This document shows, in pieces, positions 26,618 through 36,158 of a DNA stretch of 64,000 nt; positions within the stretch are counted from its first letter, which is position 1, and every line of letters starts with the position of its first letter. The DNA is taken from assembly GCA_903882935.1 (NCBI GenBank), contig CAIRZB010000058.1:38245-102244 (forward strand), given 5' to 3'. The position numbers were made by a program, and so were the translations under genes. Origin of the DNA: an uncultured Parafilimonas sp. Lineage in GTDB: Bacteria; Bacteroidota; Bacteroidia; Chitinophagales; Chitinophagaceae. The notes under the pieces are model-generated. The model saw only the letters and a list, made by a program, of their open reading frames with translations. It was not told where the DNA came from and did not search any database.

Positions 26618-27036
26618 CCAGTATTGCTATTTTTAATGACTACCCGCAATTTGGTTAAGCTGATTTTTTTGAAAAAAAACCAAGGCGGTACGGTCAAGCC
26701 AATAATAGGGTTGTGGGCACACAACCGGTGGCGTTCGCCCGGATTTTTGTCTCCACAAATCCAGTAAACGGGAATTTTTTTCCGCTTGAACCAAATACCG
26801 GATAGTCATTCAATTTTTTATACCCGCCGAAAGGCGGGTTTTTTGTTTGCTGGCCTGCAACAGCCGCTCTATGCCATAGAATATTGTTTTTACACAAGTG
26901 AATATTTTGGCCCGGCCTAACTGGCCTAATGTGGTTACCGCAAAAAGCCATATTACTGAAAAATAGTTGGCAAATGCAGCTATAAGTCAATCCTGTAAAG
27001 GGTTTGTAGAAAGTTTGGTGAAAACTTATCCGCCTT
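26618..27036. other. Intergenic region with one terminator
   Basis: Convergent gap between the GNAT gene and GH32 gene. Apart from the terminator at 26822-26845 I see no gene, repeat or RNA in it; open frames crossing it lack starts and protein-like composition. Confidence 0.5.
26822..26845 (+). terminator. Intrinsic terminator downstream of osmC-GNAT
   Basis: ACCCGCC (26822-26828), GAAA tetraloop, GGCGGGT (26833-26839), then a run of T: a textbook intrinsic terminator about 200 bases after the GNAT stop. Confidence 0.85.
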
Positions 27037-28704
27037 CTATTTGACACCTGGCCAAATAGATTGCATTTCATATACCTGCAAGGTTTTAAACAAAGGGGCT
27101 GTTGCATCGGTGGCTACTTCAAAACCCTTGTCATTTGTTTTGGGCACTAATGTTTTTAAAATGTAGCGATTGCCTTGGTTAATAAAAATTTCAGCAACCG
27201 TTTTGTCAACCAAAATCTCAATGCTGTTTTCACCTGTGGTAAGGTAATCGGGTAGTATCCTAAGCAAGGGGTTGCCTTGGTAAAGCAGGCTAAGGTTGCT
27301 GCCTTGGCCTGGTGCAAGCGTTAGTTGTACGTGTAACGGGCCTGCTTTTATGTTACTCAATGCCTTGTTGGCTTGTAGGGCGGTTAACCGTTGCCAGCTA
27401 TGGGTGGTTTTATGCAGCCGCGCTATTTCTTTAATAGGTGAGGCTGTAAGCCGAAGGCCTTCCGCGGTGTTTGTTAGTGCAAACTCGGTGGGGAAGAGCA
27501 TCATTTGCGTAAAAGGCATGCCTTGGTGGCTAACCCTGCCCCAAGCCATTTGCACACGCCTGCCATTGGGCATATTTTCAAAGCTTTCGGCGGCATACAA
27601 AACATCGTTGCCTTCTGCGTTCTGCCCTTCGGCATAGTCTAGCTTGGTTGTTTCCGGCGTAAATGTTTTACCGTCAAAACTGCCAATAAAATATTCGCTC
27701 GATCCGCCGTGCAGCACCCATTTTTTCACGGCAGGGTTACCATTTACCGGTAGCTCAAAAAAATCGGGGCATTCCCAAAGGCCCGCAAAATGGCTTTGGC
27801 GCTGCCAGTGCCGCATGTCGGCTGAATTGTAAAACGACATCCCGTCTTTCTCAAACAGCACCATCACCCAAGTTTTGGCGGGTGGGTACCAAAATACCTT
27901 TGGGTCTCGGGTGTCGGTAGTTTTAAGTTCATCGTTGCTGTCAATCACCGGGTTGCCCACATAGTGCTTAAAGGTTTTGCCATTATCGGTACTGTAGGCT
28001 ATGCACTGTACCTGTTTGTTGGTATGGCGGTTAAAACAGCCATAGTACAACACCAACGCATTTTTCCCCCAGCCGCCGTCGTTGTTCTTATCAACAACTG
28101 CCGTGCCTGACCACGGGGAACCCAAGCTGTCGAGCATTAAGGCCGAGCCAACATCTTTCCAATGCAAAAGGTCGGTGCTGGTAGCGTGGCCCCAGTACAT
28201 GAACCCTGTATTCCATTCCACCCCAAAAGGAAAGTATTGCCAAAACAGGTGGTATTGGCCATTGAAATATATGGGCCCGTTAACATCGTTGCTCCATCCC
28301 CGTTTAACGGTAAAGTGAAACTGCGGGCGGTTTGTTTCCTTATAAAGGCTGTCGGCACCATTAATGGTATCCGCTTGGTAAATACGGCTTAAGGCATAAG
28401 TGCTGGCCTCGCCGGTTAAGGTAACAGTTTGGCCCTGGTAGGCCGAAACATCAATAAAAATCCAGTAGCTGATAGTGTCTTCTGCCAGTTGAACGGGAAA
28501 TTCCAGCTGTGTTACACTGTTTGCCTTTAGCTGAACCTCTTTCATCTCAGTATTGCGGCCAATGGGTATGTTAAGGTATCGGCTGGTTAGCTTCAATGTA
28601 ACCTGCCCGGCAAAAGCTGCGTGCGCGGCAAGCAGGCAAACCAACAGCAATAGTTTTTTAATGCACGCATTAAATGTATGGCGGCAGGGCAATTTGGCAG
28701 GCAT
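27037..28704 (-). CDS. Secreted glycoside hydrolase family 32 (fructan/sucrose hydrolase)
   Basis: A 555-residue GH32 beta-fructosidase, hydrolysing fructose residues from sucrose, inulin or levan with a retaining mechanism. It has a signal peptide (IKKLLLLVCLLAAHAAFAG), an N-terminal extra beta domain (to about 120), and the five-bladed propeller with the nucleophile motif WSNDVNGP (variant of WMNDPNG) near residue 137, FWQYFPF, WSGTAV, the transition-state RDP in TRDPKVFW near 275, and the acid/base Glu in WECPDFFELPV near 325. A beta-sandwich C-terminal domain ends in VDKTVAEIFINQG. No SusC/D-type transporter genes are adjacent. It is divergent from the aminotransferase gene. Confidence 0.95.
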   Translation of the reverse strand: MPAKLPCRHTFNACIKKLLLLVCLLAAHAAFAGQVTLKLTSRYLNIPIGRNTEMKEVQLKANSVTQLEFPVQLAEDTISYWIFIDVSAYQGQTVTLTGEASTYALSRIYQADTINGADSLYKETNRPQFHFTVKRGWSNDVNGPIYFNGQYHLFWQYFPFGVEWNTGFMYWGHATSTDLLHWKDVGSALMLDSLGSPWSGTAVVDKNNDGGWGKNALVLYYGCFNRHTNKQVQCIAYSTDNGKTFKHYVGNPVIDSNDELKTTDTRDPKVFWYPPAKTWVMVLFEKDGMSFYNSADMRHWQRQSHFAGLWECPDFFELPVNGNPAVKKWVLHGGSSEYFIGSFDGKTFTPETTKLDYAEGQNAEGNDVLYAAESFENMPNGRRVQMAWGRVSHQGMPFTQMMLFPTEFALTNTAEGLRLTASPIKEIARLHKTTHSWQRLTALQANKALSNIKAGPLHVQLTLAPGQGSNLSLLYQGNPLLRILPDYLTTGENSIEILVDKTVAEIFINQGNRYILKTLVPKTNDKGFEVATDATAPLFKTLQVYEMQSIWPGVK

Positions 28705-28942
28705 TGGGAATCTTTTTGGTGAATGGCTAACAAAGAACGGGCTTTTTTATGCAGGTTTACCAATGGTTGTTGCGAGTATTTTACCTTGTAAGTGGAGGAT
28801 ATTAACAGGGCCGGCAGTAAAAGAATGCGGAAGTTGAGGTGTGTTTTAAACAGTATGGTTTAAAGGTTTGAGCAGGCCATAATCCAGTAACGGCCGTTGT
28901 TGCCTGTAAATGTATAATTTGCGTAATAAATGTAACGATACT

Positions 28943-30049
28943 ATGCACTATACCCGCATGCCCATTGAAATTGAATCGCCCGAAAGCCTTGGCTACAACA
29001 CTATTGAGAGCAACCTGGCCGAAAGTTCGGTACGGGATGTGCAGTTTGGCGAGGTAGATATTAACCTTAACCAACTGGTGATTGCGTATGGCGACCATAT
29101 TGGCAAACCCGAATTGCGGCAATTGGTTGCAAACGGCCATATAGGCCTGCATGCCAACGATGTGTTACTTACCGTTGGGGCAGCTGGCGCCTTGTTTATT
29201 ATACAAACATCGTTGCTTACGCCAAGTGACCATTTAATTGTTGTGCGCCCCAATTACGCCACCAACATAGAAACACCCAAAGCGATAGGCTGCGGCATAA
29301 CGTATATTGACCTGGCATTTGAGGATGGCTACGCACTGCATGTTGAAAAAGTGGCCGCTGCCATACAGCCCAACACAAAACTCATCAGCATTACCACCCC
29401 GCATAACCCCACGGGTACTGTGCTAAGCGGCGAAACGTTACTTGCATTGTGCCATTTGGCAGAAAAGCACCATTGCTATTTATTGGCCGATGAAACCTAC
29501 CGGGATTTGGCTTTCGGCACGCCAACGCCGTTGGCAGCAACGTTAAGCAACCGGGCAATCAGCGTGTCGTCAGTGTCAAAAGCGTACGGCATACCGGGCA
29601 TAAGGCTCGGCTGGCTCATTACCAAAGATCCTGTTTTGCAAACATTGTTTTTGGCAGCAAAGGAGCAGATACATATTTGCAATTCAGTAGTGGATGAGGA
29701 GATTTGTTACCAGTACCTCAGTAAAAAGGCGCTATATTTTCCCGCGGTGCAATATGAGGCGAGCGAATGTTTCGCATTAGTCGAAAGCTGGATCAACGGC
29801 CACCGCTTGCTGGAATGGGTTAAGCCCTCCGGCGGTGTGGTTTGCTTTCCGCGGTTTAAGGCAGAAGTTAACATTGACGTTGAAAAATTCTACCACACCC
29901 TGCTTAGTAAGTATAAGACTTATGTTGGACCTGGCCATTGGTTTGAGCAAAGCAAGCGCAGCTTTCGTCTTGGTTTTGGTTGGGAGACAAGGGCTGCTTT
30001 CACGCAGGGGCTGGCAAATATTGACCTGGCGGCTGCGGAATGTATGTAG
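28943..30049 (+). CDS. PLP-dependent class I/II aminotransferase
   Basis: A 368-residue fold-type I aminotransferase. Key residues: TVGAAGALFIIQTSLL (PLP phosphate loop), the NPTG motif in TTPHNPTGTVL, Asp in LLADETYRDL, the Schiff-base lysine in SSVSKAYGIPGIRLGWL, and a C-terminal FRLGFGW arginine. ATG at 28943 (MHYTRMPIEIESPESLG) is preferred to one 11 codons upstream because it fits the family. The amino donor and acceptor are not predictable; the group contains aspartate-aminotransferase-like and arginine-derived antibiotic pathway enzymes. Stands alone. Confidence 0.88.
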   Translation: MHYTRMPIEIESPESLGYNTIESNLAESSVRDVQFGEVDINLNQLVIAYGDHIGKPELRQLVANGHIGLHANDVLLTVGAAGALFIIQTSLLTPSDHLIVVRPNYATNIETPKAIGCGITYIDLAFEDGYALHVEKVAAAIQPNTKLISITTPHNPTGTVLSGETLLALCHLAEKHHCYLLADETYRDLAFGTPTPLAATLSNRAISVSSVSKAYGIPGIRLGWLITKDPVLQTLFLAAKEQIHICNSVVDEEICYQYLSKKALYFPAVQYEASECFALVESWINGHRLLEWVKPSGGVVCFPRFKAEVNIDVEKFYHTLLSKYKTYVGPGHWFEQSKRSFRLGFGWETRAAFTQGLANIDLAAAECM

Positions 30050-30348
30050 GCTTTGCAAATGAGAATATTTACCCCGTATTTGAGGGGTTTTCCACGTGTA
30101 AGAAACGTTGTATTTTTGCAATACAGCAAAAGGATAACGCGGCCTAATGCTCGCGAACGCTGGGTGCGAAAACATATTTGGGTATTGGCGGCCGTAATAT
30201 TGCAACAGCGTTGCTTCTGTTACACTTTTTTTAATTTACACATCATTAAACTTGGTGTTTTTCATAGGATAGCAACGGCTCTTCTTTTCTAAGTGGGGCC
30301 AATTTTTTTGCGGCATGGGCGTGTATAACATTAACAGAAATATACCCG
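30050..30348. other. Convergent intergenic region
   Basis: Separates the aminotransferase (plus) from the receiver gene (minus). A short inverted repeat ACCCC (30071-30075) / GGGGT (30084-30088) followed by TTT just after the aminotransferase stop may be a weak terminator. Nothing else is recognised. Confidence 0.4.
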
Positions 30349-30717
30349 TCACTCGTTTTTTAATCTTGCCATAAGGTGCTGTAATAACACCTTTAATGAA
30401 AATGGCTTATATACAATGGTTGTTTGGCTATCATCAAACTCGGCGGCGATATCCATTTTTGCGGTAAGAAAGATAAAGGGTGTATTTTTTGTGCTATCGC
30501 GTTGGCGTAGTATCCGCAAAAACTCAAGCCCATTTATACCTGGCATTTTATAGTCAGAAATAATTAAAGCTGGTTGTAACGTATCCAGCATCTCCAATGC
30601 TTTGGTTGCACTTGATGTATCAATAATGTCCCAAATCTGGAGGGTGTTAAGTATCTCAACAATATTTTTCCTCAATAATGGTTCATCCTCCACTATCAAT
30701 ATTTGTTTTCTACTCAT
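30349..30717 (-). CDS. Stand-alone receiver-domain response regulator
   Basis: A 122-residue CheY-like receiver with no output domain. Acidic pocket in ILIVEDEPLL, phospho-acceptor Asp55 in LIISDYKMPGINGLEF, Thr/Ser in FIFLTAKMD, and the conserved Lys in VYKPFSLK. It is the last gene of a minus-strand set with the HNOBA kinase 81 bases upstream and the H-NOX gene before that. It is likely the phosphorylation target of that kinase; as it lacks an effector domain it must act by protein interaction or relay to another partner. Confidence 0.92.
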   Translation of the reverse strand: MSRKQILIVEDEPLLRKNIVEILNTLQIWDIIDTSSATKALEMLDTLQPALIISDYKMPGINGLEFLRILRQRDSTKNTPFIFLTAKMDIAAEFDDSQTTIVYKPFSLKVLLQHLMARLKNE

Positions 30718-30798
30718 TGGTTTGTTGGCGTGTTAAAAAAAATTATAATAGCTTTATTCGCACGATTGAGTTTACTTGCTGCCAAACGGCCAAAAAGG

Positions 30799-33117
30799 CT
30801 AATACCCAAATTGGATAAAAAATTTAGTGCCTTTCGCCAGTTCGCTTTCAAAACGGATGGTGCCACCTAATAGCTGTACGAATTTATGTACAATTGAGAG
30901 GCCGATGCCGTTGCCCCTAATTAAGTCTACATTATTACCCCGGTGAAAAGGCGTAAAAATCGATTCTCGTTCTGCTGTCGGAATTCCCATGCCAAAATCC
31001 TCTATACTTATTTCGAAATAGTCTTCGGCAAATGTTATCGTTAAAATAGGATTTGGGCCGTTGGGGGAATACTTAAAAGCATTGTTAATAAGATTGTCCA
31101 AAATATGCTCCATCAATTTGCTGTCTGTATTAACCAGCATTGGGTTACCAATTAAACAAATGTCTATCTGCCGGTTTTGGAAAAACTTGTTACTGTTGCG
31201 CGTTATTACCAACCGCGCTGTCTTCTCTAAGTTCACCAGCGCGTATTTGGGCGATATCTGCCCCTGGTCGGTTTTGCCAAACATCATTATTTCTTCTACA
31301 AGATAACTCAGTCGGTTGGCTTCTGTTTTAATACTATCAATATGGTTTTTAAGCAATTCGTTTTGGTTTAGCAATCCTTCTTGTAATTCCATGTAATAGT
31401 CCATTAAATCAGCACTGGACTGTATAACGGCCAATGGGTTTCTGAACTCGTGGGAGGTGATTTGTACAAATTCAGATTTTAATTCGTTTAACTCTTTTTC
31501 CTTTTTTAGCGATTCAAGCATCAATAGTTCAGCATTTTTACGCTCGTCGATGTCTCTGAAGGTTACCAGTAACAGCTCTTCTAAATAAAACTCGTCGTAT
31601 ATCTTTTTCCCCGTCGCTTCCAACCACCTATAAGTTCCGTTGCCAAACAACAACCTAAAGTCAACAGTTATTATTTTTCCTTTGGGGGCTTCAACAAGTT
31701 CATTTAGTTTCTGGGCGCCTAGCTTTAAGTCGTTTTTATGAATATATCTTGCCGTTATTTCCGGAATAGCCGCCGATTCATAACCTGTAAGGGTTCGGAA
31801 GGAAGGGGACAAGAACTTCATTTCCCCGCCTGTTGTAAGGATACAAACTATATCGCTTATGTTTTCTAGAATAACATCAGAGGTATGCTGCAGCTGCATT
31901 TCGTTTGTAATGTCCTGTAGGGTACCAAAAGTACCCGCAACCTCACCATTCTCTAAAAATAATAGCTTTGCAAAAACACGCATCCATTTTATTTTGCCAT
32001 CTTTAGCAATATATCTGATGGCATGTTTGCAATAGTCTTTTTCTTGTGCGATTAATGGCGCAAAAAGGCTTGCATTTTTTTCAACATCGTCTTTGTGCAG
32101 GTAATTAAAGAAGGGTGTGTTTAAAGATTCGGTAAGACTATATTTCATCACTGACTCCCAGGCATTGTTTAAGAATGTCCAATTGCCTTGGGTGTCTGTT
32201 TGAAAAATGATATCGCTTACAGTGTCTACTATATTTTTGTATTTATCCTCGCTTTTTTGCAAAGAGGCTTTGTACCTTTTTTCGACCGTTATGTTTTTCT
32301 TTACAACAATGTATTTTTCTATTATCTTTTTTCTATTAAAGATGGGCTGCATTTCCATTTCGGCCCACCTTTCTTCACCGGTAAAATGTGTGAACGAGAA
32401 CTCTAATTTAATTTCCTTTCCCGCGTTAATTGCCGTATCAATTAGGGGAATGAGGTTTTGTTCGATGATTACCGTGGAAATATATTGCGTAAACGACTTC
32501 CCTGTTACCTCAGATAGTTTTAGGCTATTGTTTAGAAGAAAGGAACTATTGGCCCAAAGAATGTTACCTGATACATCAAGTAACAATAACGGATGCATTA
32601 TTTTATCGGCGATGTACGATTTTTCTTCCAGCTGTTTTTGGTTCCGGTAAAGCTCCTCGGCAAGATTTTTAAGTTCTGTATTGGTAGAACGTATGGTATC
32701 CAAAGTAACCATCATATCTGGCAATGCACTGGTAAACGAAAAATCAGAAAAGCTGAGGTTCATTTTTTTTAGCATCCCTGTGTCCTTCGTCCAGATATTA
32801 CCCAGAAAAATAAGCTCGTTTGCGTTGTCGTTTACAGTAAGCTCGCCCTGTAAGAAAACGGATTCAAATTCGCGGAATTCAACAATAAAAAGCTGCCGCA
32901 GCCTTTTTTTTAGTGTTTCGAAATTGAGGGCAAGACTATCGGCGGTGTTTTTTACCTCAAAAACTTCTGAAAATGGTACTATTTCTCGGTTTTTGCCAAA
33001 TACCTTTACCAAAGCAGGGCCGCCATGCACAATCTGTAGGCGTTCGTTAAGTATAAAATTGAAAGGGAATAGGTTTTCAATATCAGCAAATGTAAATAGC
33101 GTTAAGTTATTGTACAT
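30799..33117 (-). CDS. HNOBA/PAS sensor histidine kinase (H-NOX-associated)
   Basis: A 772-residue cytoplasmic kinase without membrane segments. Residues about 1-155 look like a HNOBA domain (FPFNFILNERLQIVHGGPAL, LFIVEFREFESVFLQGEL, ELIFLGNIWT, LSFSDFSFTSALPDMM), the domain of H-NOX-associated cyclases and kinases. A short coiled coil and three PAS domains follow (about 170-290, 290-410, 415-530; KWMRVFAKLLFLENGEV, YRWLEATGKKI). The HisKA H-box is SHEFRNPLAVIQSS near 555, and HATPase_c shows NLINNAFKYSP, EDFGMGIP and GNGIGLSIVHKFVQLLGG. It begins three bases after the H-NOX stop, so the two are co-translated. It very probably reads the H-NOX heme state and phosphorylates the neighbouring receiver. 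Confidence 0.93.
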   Translation of the reverse strand: MYNNLTLFTFADIENLFPFNFILNERLQIVHGGPALVKVFGKNREIVPFSEVFEVKNTADSLALNFETLKKRLRQLFIVEFREFESVFLQGELTVNDNANELIFLGNIWTKDTGMLKKMNLSFSDFSFTSALPDMMVTLDTIRSTNTELKNLAEELYRNQKQLEEKSYIADKIMHPLLLLDVSGNILWANSSFLLNNSLKLSEVTGKSFTQYISTVIIEQNLIPLIDTAINAGKEIKLEFSFTHFTGEERWAEMEMQPIFNRKKIIEKYIVVKKNITVEKRYKASLQKSEDKYKNIVDTVSDIIFQTDTQGNWTFLNNAWESVMKYSLTESLNTPFFNYLHKDDVEKNASLFAPLIAQEKDYCKHAIRYIAKDGKIKWMRVFAKLLFLENGEVAGTFGTLQDITNEMQLQHTSDVILENISDIVCILTTGGEMKFLSPSFRTLTGYESAAIPEITARYIHKNDLKLGAQKLNELVEAPKGKIITVDFRLLFGNGTYRWLEATGKKIYDEFYLEELLLVTFRDIDERKNAELLMLESLKKEKELNELKSEFVQITSHEFRNPLAVIQSSADLMDYYMELQEGLLNQNELLKNHIDSIKTEANRLSYLVEEIMMFGKTDQGQISPKYALVNLEKTARLVITRNSNKFFQNRQIDICLIGNPMLVNTDSKLMEHILDNLINNAFKYSPNGPNPILTITFAEDYFEISIEDFGMGIPTAERESIFTPFHRGNNVDLIRGNGIGLSIVHKFVQLLGGTIRFESELAKGTKFFIQFGY

Positions 33118-33120
33118 ATT

Positions 33121-33663
33121 CTACCAGCTTATCGTAAATATTTCATGGGTGCCTAGGTCAACTTGGGTAGGTTGGCTTTTTACGGTAACGGGTTGGTCAA
33201 AAAGGTCACCAATGCCCAAAAACAAGCCAACTACAAATTCGCTTAGGCCCTGCCGTTCAGATATATAATGCATAACCATCTGGTTGTCAGCTTCCGAAGC
33301 CACTCTAAAGACTGGGGGTTTCAATTTAGGAAAACTCAGCAATATCCGATCGTGCAGAATAGGCAGGTAGCGCAGGAAGGTTTTTACATCCGCCCCCATG
33401 CCGGTCATTAACGAACCATATCGCTTTGACGCGGTTTCGGTTACCCAATACCTACCAAAGGTTTGTAATAATGTGGCAACTGGGGTTTCCAAAATATTAG
33501 ACGCTGCCACCACAAGGTTAAAGGTAATTTCATCGGGGTAGCCTTCGTCGTTTAAAAAAAGGGTAATGTCGGTGCCGGCTGCGGCAGCTATTTGCCGCCA
33601 AATGTCTGTGCCATGGCTGGACTCTACCATAATTTTGAAAGAATTGTTGACCAAGCCGTACAT
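33121..33663 (-). CDS. H-NOX heme nitric oxide/oxygen-binding sensor protein
   Basis: A 180-residue stand-alone H-NOX protein that binds NO through a b-type heme. The start MYGLVNNSF matches the family MxGxxN. The heme-ligand His is His104 in YLPILHDRILLSFP, followed by the conserved Pro in KLKPPVF and the YxSxR porphyrin-propionate motif as YISER (Tyr133, Ser135, Arg137). FGRYWV and YPDEITFNLV are also family hallmarks. No membrane helix or signal. It is the first gene of the operon H-NOX, HNOBA kinase, receiver. No distal-pocket Tyr is evident by eye, which would favour NO over O2 binding, but this needs an alignment. Confidence 0.95.
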   Translation of the reverse strand: MYGLVNNSFKIMVESSHGTDIWRQIAAAAGTDITLFLNDEGYPDEITFNLVVAASNILETPVATLLQTFGRYWVTETASKRYGSLMTGMGADVKTFLRYLPILHDRILLSFPKLKPPVFRVASEADNQMVMHYISERQGLSEFVVGLFLGIGDLFDQPVTVKSQPTQVDLGTHEIFTISW

Positions 33664-34119
33664 AGTATTAAATTTTTAATATGTTAGTAGTTTTTTTAGG
33701 TTAGCCGAAATAGTATTACCTTGTTACATCCCGCTTTGATTTGAAAAAATTAAAATACAAAATTAATTTAATTACCGGTCTTAAATACCCCCCTATTTAA
33801 GGGGTATGCTAAAGGCGCAGCCAACGTTGGTTTACAACACTGCGGCCCAATGTTTTTTGGTAAAAACTGTATTTTGGCATTTGCAAATGGGCTAAAGCGT
33901 ACAATTTTTTTATGTGGGCTGGGAAATAATATAGGTTGGTAACAAATTTGTTCTGCTCCTAAAAAAACTTGCCGGCAGAAATTAACAGCAATACTATGGG
34001 CTGGTACTTACCCGTTACAAAAAGGCAAGGGTGTGATAATGTTGGGAGCGGTTGTTTACATTTTTGGAAATCATATATTTACACTTGTTAATTTTAGATT
34101 GTTACATACACCATCTGTT
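33664..34119. other. Divergent intergenic region with a hairpin and a candidate promoter
   Basis: Lies between the H-NOX operon (minus) and a secreted-protein gene (plus). It contains the hairpin ATACCCC (33785-33791) / GGGGTAT (33801-33807), and a candidate promoter at 34052-34081. No gene of convincing composition is seen. Confidence 0.5.
34052..34081 (+). promoter_or_regulatory. Candidate promoter for the secreted hypothetical at 34120
   Basis: TTG (34052-34054), 19 bases, then TATATTTA (34074-34081), one mismatch from TAnnTTTG, about 40 bases before the start codon. Confidence 0.35.
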
Positions 34120-34593
34120 ATGAAAAAAGTCGTTGTCATTATTATTGTGTTGCATTTTGCAATGAACAGCCTTGGGCAGGACGCCAACATTGACGCCCGG
34201 TACCTAAAATCAAAAAAGCTCGATAAATCGTACATCGGCAGTTTTGTGCACCTTTTGTTTGCAAAATACCCGGCGGGTATGGGCGATACTGTTTTGTTGG
34301 CAATTAACAATACGCAGGTGCAGTTTGTGGGGCATGTTTACTCAGGCGAACAAGGCGGGTTGTTTTACGCGCAATACTGGCAGTCAGTAGGCGATGTGGC
34401 GGGGCATAAGCTTAGGCTGGTGCAAAACAGGATTGATGCCATCACCAGCGACTCCATACTGGTAACCAGCTATTTTGACAGTTACGCCAAAAGCGGGGCA
34501 TTGGCTGCGGGCAAAAGCATACAGCAGCAATATTGGTATAGCCGCAAAGCTATACCAGGGTTACTGGTAAAGGTTAATGGCAGCGGTTTGTAA
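34120..34593 (+). CDS. Secreted hypothetical protein
   Basis: 157 residues from ATG 34120 (MKKVVVIIIVLHFAMNSLGQ), a clear signal peptide; the longer frame from 34033 adds non-coding residues. The mature part has a beta-rich pattern (VLLAINNTQVQFVGHVYSGE, YFDSYAKSGALAAGKSIQQQ). Low-complexity and catalytic motifs are absent. I do not recognise the family. It precedes pepP on the same strand with a 164-base gap. Confidence 0.65.
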   Translation: MKKVVVIIIVLHFAMNSLGQDANIDARYLKSKKLDKSYIGSFVHLLFAKYPAGMGDTVLLAINNTQVQFVGHVYSGEQGGLFYAQYWQSVGDVAGHKLRLVQNRIDAITSDSILVTSYFDSYAKSGALAAGKSIQQQYWYSRKAIPGLLVKVNGSGL

Positions 34594-34757
34594 AGGTTGG
34601 GCGGTTTTCGCTGTCGGCCAATCAATTGGTGTTTTAGTTTTGCACTGCTTCTTTGCCAAAACGGATGGCTTTTGGCAGTTTTGTTACCCTTGCCGGTCAT
34701 CTTTCAAAGCATCTTTCGTATAAAACTTTATCTTGCGCCCTTTATCTGGTAAAATAT

Positions 34758-36047
34758 ATGAAGCACCTGCCTTTAGATGCGAAGCTTTTTACGGAGAACC
34801 GAAAGCGTTTTGTTAAGGAATTGATGCCTAACAGTATTGCGATTTTTGTAAGCAACGACGAAGTACCCACCAATGGTGACGCTTTATACCGGTACCAACA
34901 AAACAGTAACCTGTATTGGCTTACCGGTATTGAACAGGAAGACACGATGGTGATTTTTTTTCCTGATAACCATGACGAGCAATACAGGGAGGTATTGGTA
35001 TTGGTGCGGCCGGTGGAGGCTAAGGAAAAATGGGACGGCAAACGGCTTAAAGCAAAGGAAGCCACTGCGATATGTGGCATTAAAACGGTGGTTTGGGCTG
35101 ACAGCCTTGACAGTTTGTTGCAATCTTGGATACACCTTGCCGACCACATTTATTTAGACACCAACGAAAATGACCGCAAATCGTCAGCAGTGCAAACCCG
35201 GGATTACCGGTTTGTGCAGCAGATACAACAGCGGTACCCTTTGCATAAATATGAGCGGAGTGCAAAAATTTTAAAAAGCCTCCGAGCGGTAAAAACATCC
35301 TACGAGACTAGGGTTGTTGAGCAGGCGATTGCCATAACAGAAAAAGCATTTAGGCGTGTACTTGGTTTTATACAGCCTGGTGTTATGGAATATGAGATTG
35401 AAGCCGAGGTGTTGCACGAGTTTTTAACCAACCGGGCGCGGGGGGAGGCTTACAGCAGCATTATAGCCAGTGGCGACAGGGCCCGCACATTGCATTATAT
35501 ATTTAACAATGGCGAGTGCAAGGAAGGCGAATTGGTGTTGATGGATTTTGGCGCCAATTATGGGGGATATTCGGCCGACCTTACCCGCACAGTACCCGTT
35601 AACGGAGCTTTTACAAAGCGGCAGAAAGAGGTTTACGCGGCGTGCCTGCACTTGCACAATTTTGCCAAAGCGCTGCTTAAGCCTGGCATTACAATAGTTG
35701 ACTACACCGAGAAAGTTGGGGTAGAAGCCACCAAGCAATTTGTGAAGCTTGGCCTGTTAAAAAAGGGTGATGTTAAAAATGAAGACAAAGACAACAGGGC
35801 CTACCGAAAATATTTGTACCACGGTATAAGCCACCACCTTGGCATTGATGTGCATGACCTTGGCACGCGAACGCAGCCATTAGAGGCTGGTATGTTGCTT
35901 ACTGTGGAGCCCGGTGTTTATATTGAGGACGAGCAAACAGGTATTAGGCTTGAGAACAATGTTTGGCTTACTAAAACAGGCAACATAGACCTGATGAAGA
36001 ATATACCGATTTTGGCGGAAGATATAGAGGCACTGATGAAGCGGTAA
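34758..36047 (+). CDS. pepP: Xaa-Pro aminopeptidase (M24B)
   Basis: A 429-residue metallopeptidase removing the N-terminal residue when proline is second. The pita-bread domain shows the metal ligands in VLMDFGANYGGYSADLTRT (two Asp), HGISHHLGIDVHD (His), TVEPGVYI (Glu) and GIRLENNVWLT (Glu). The N-terminal creatinase-like domain (FTENRKRFVKELMPNS, QNSNLYWLTGIEQED) matches PepP. ATG at 34758 is chosen as it gives the usual family start and length. Cytoplasmic. Followed at 111 bases by pssA. Confidence 0.94.
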   Translation: MKHLPLDAKLFTENRKRFVKELMPNSIAIFVSNDEVPTNGDALYRYQQNSNLYWLTGIEQEDTMVIFFPDNHDEQYREVLVLVRPVEAKEKWDGKRLKAKEATAICGIKTVVWADSLDSLLQSWIHLADHIYLDTNENDRKSSAVQTRDYRFVQQIQQRYPLHKYERSAKILKSLRAVKTSYETRVVEQAIAITEKAFRRVLGFIQPGVMEYEIEAEVLHEFLTNRARGEAYSSIIASGDRARTLHYIFNNGECKEGELVLMDFGANYGGYSADLTRTVPVNGAFTKRQKEVYAACLHLHNFAKALLKPGITIVDYTEKVGVEATKQFVKLGLLKKGDVKNEDKDNRAYRKYLYHGISHHLGIDVHDLGTRTQPLEAGMLLTVEPGVYIEDEQTGIRLENNVWLTKTGNIDLMKNIPILAEDIEALMKR

Positions 36048-36158
36048 AAGTTTTGCGGAAGAAATATTTTGCAAAAAGCATCCAAAAAATATAATATTGG
36101 CCAGTTTAGCTAAAGCTTCCCACCATGCAAAATTAAGCAGCACGGGCGCGTTATAAAT

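Noticed and set aside
26694..27107. 137-residue minus-strand frame between GNAT and GH32 genes
   Set aside because: Runs across an intrinsic terminator and into the GH32 coding end in another frame; no family resemblance.
32207..32650. 147-residue plus-strand frame inside the HNOBA kinase
   Set aside because: Shadow of a gene with strong domain evidence on the other strand.
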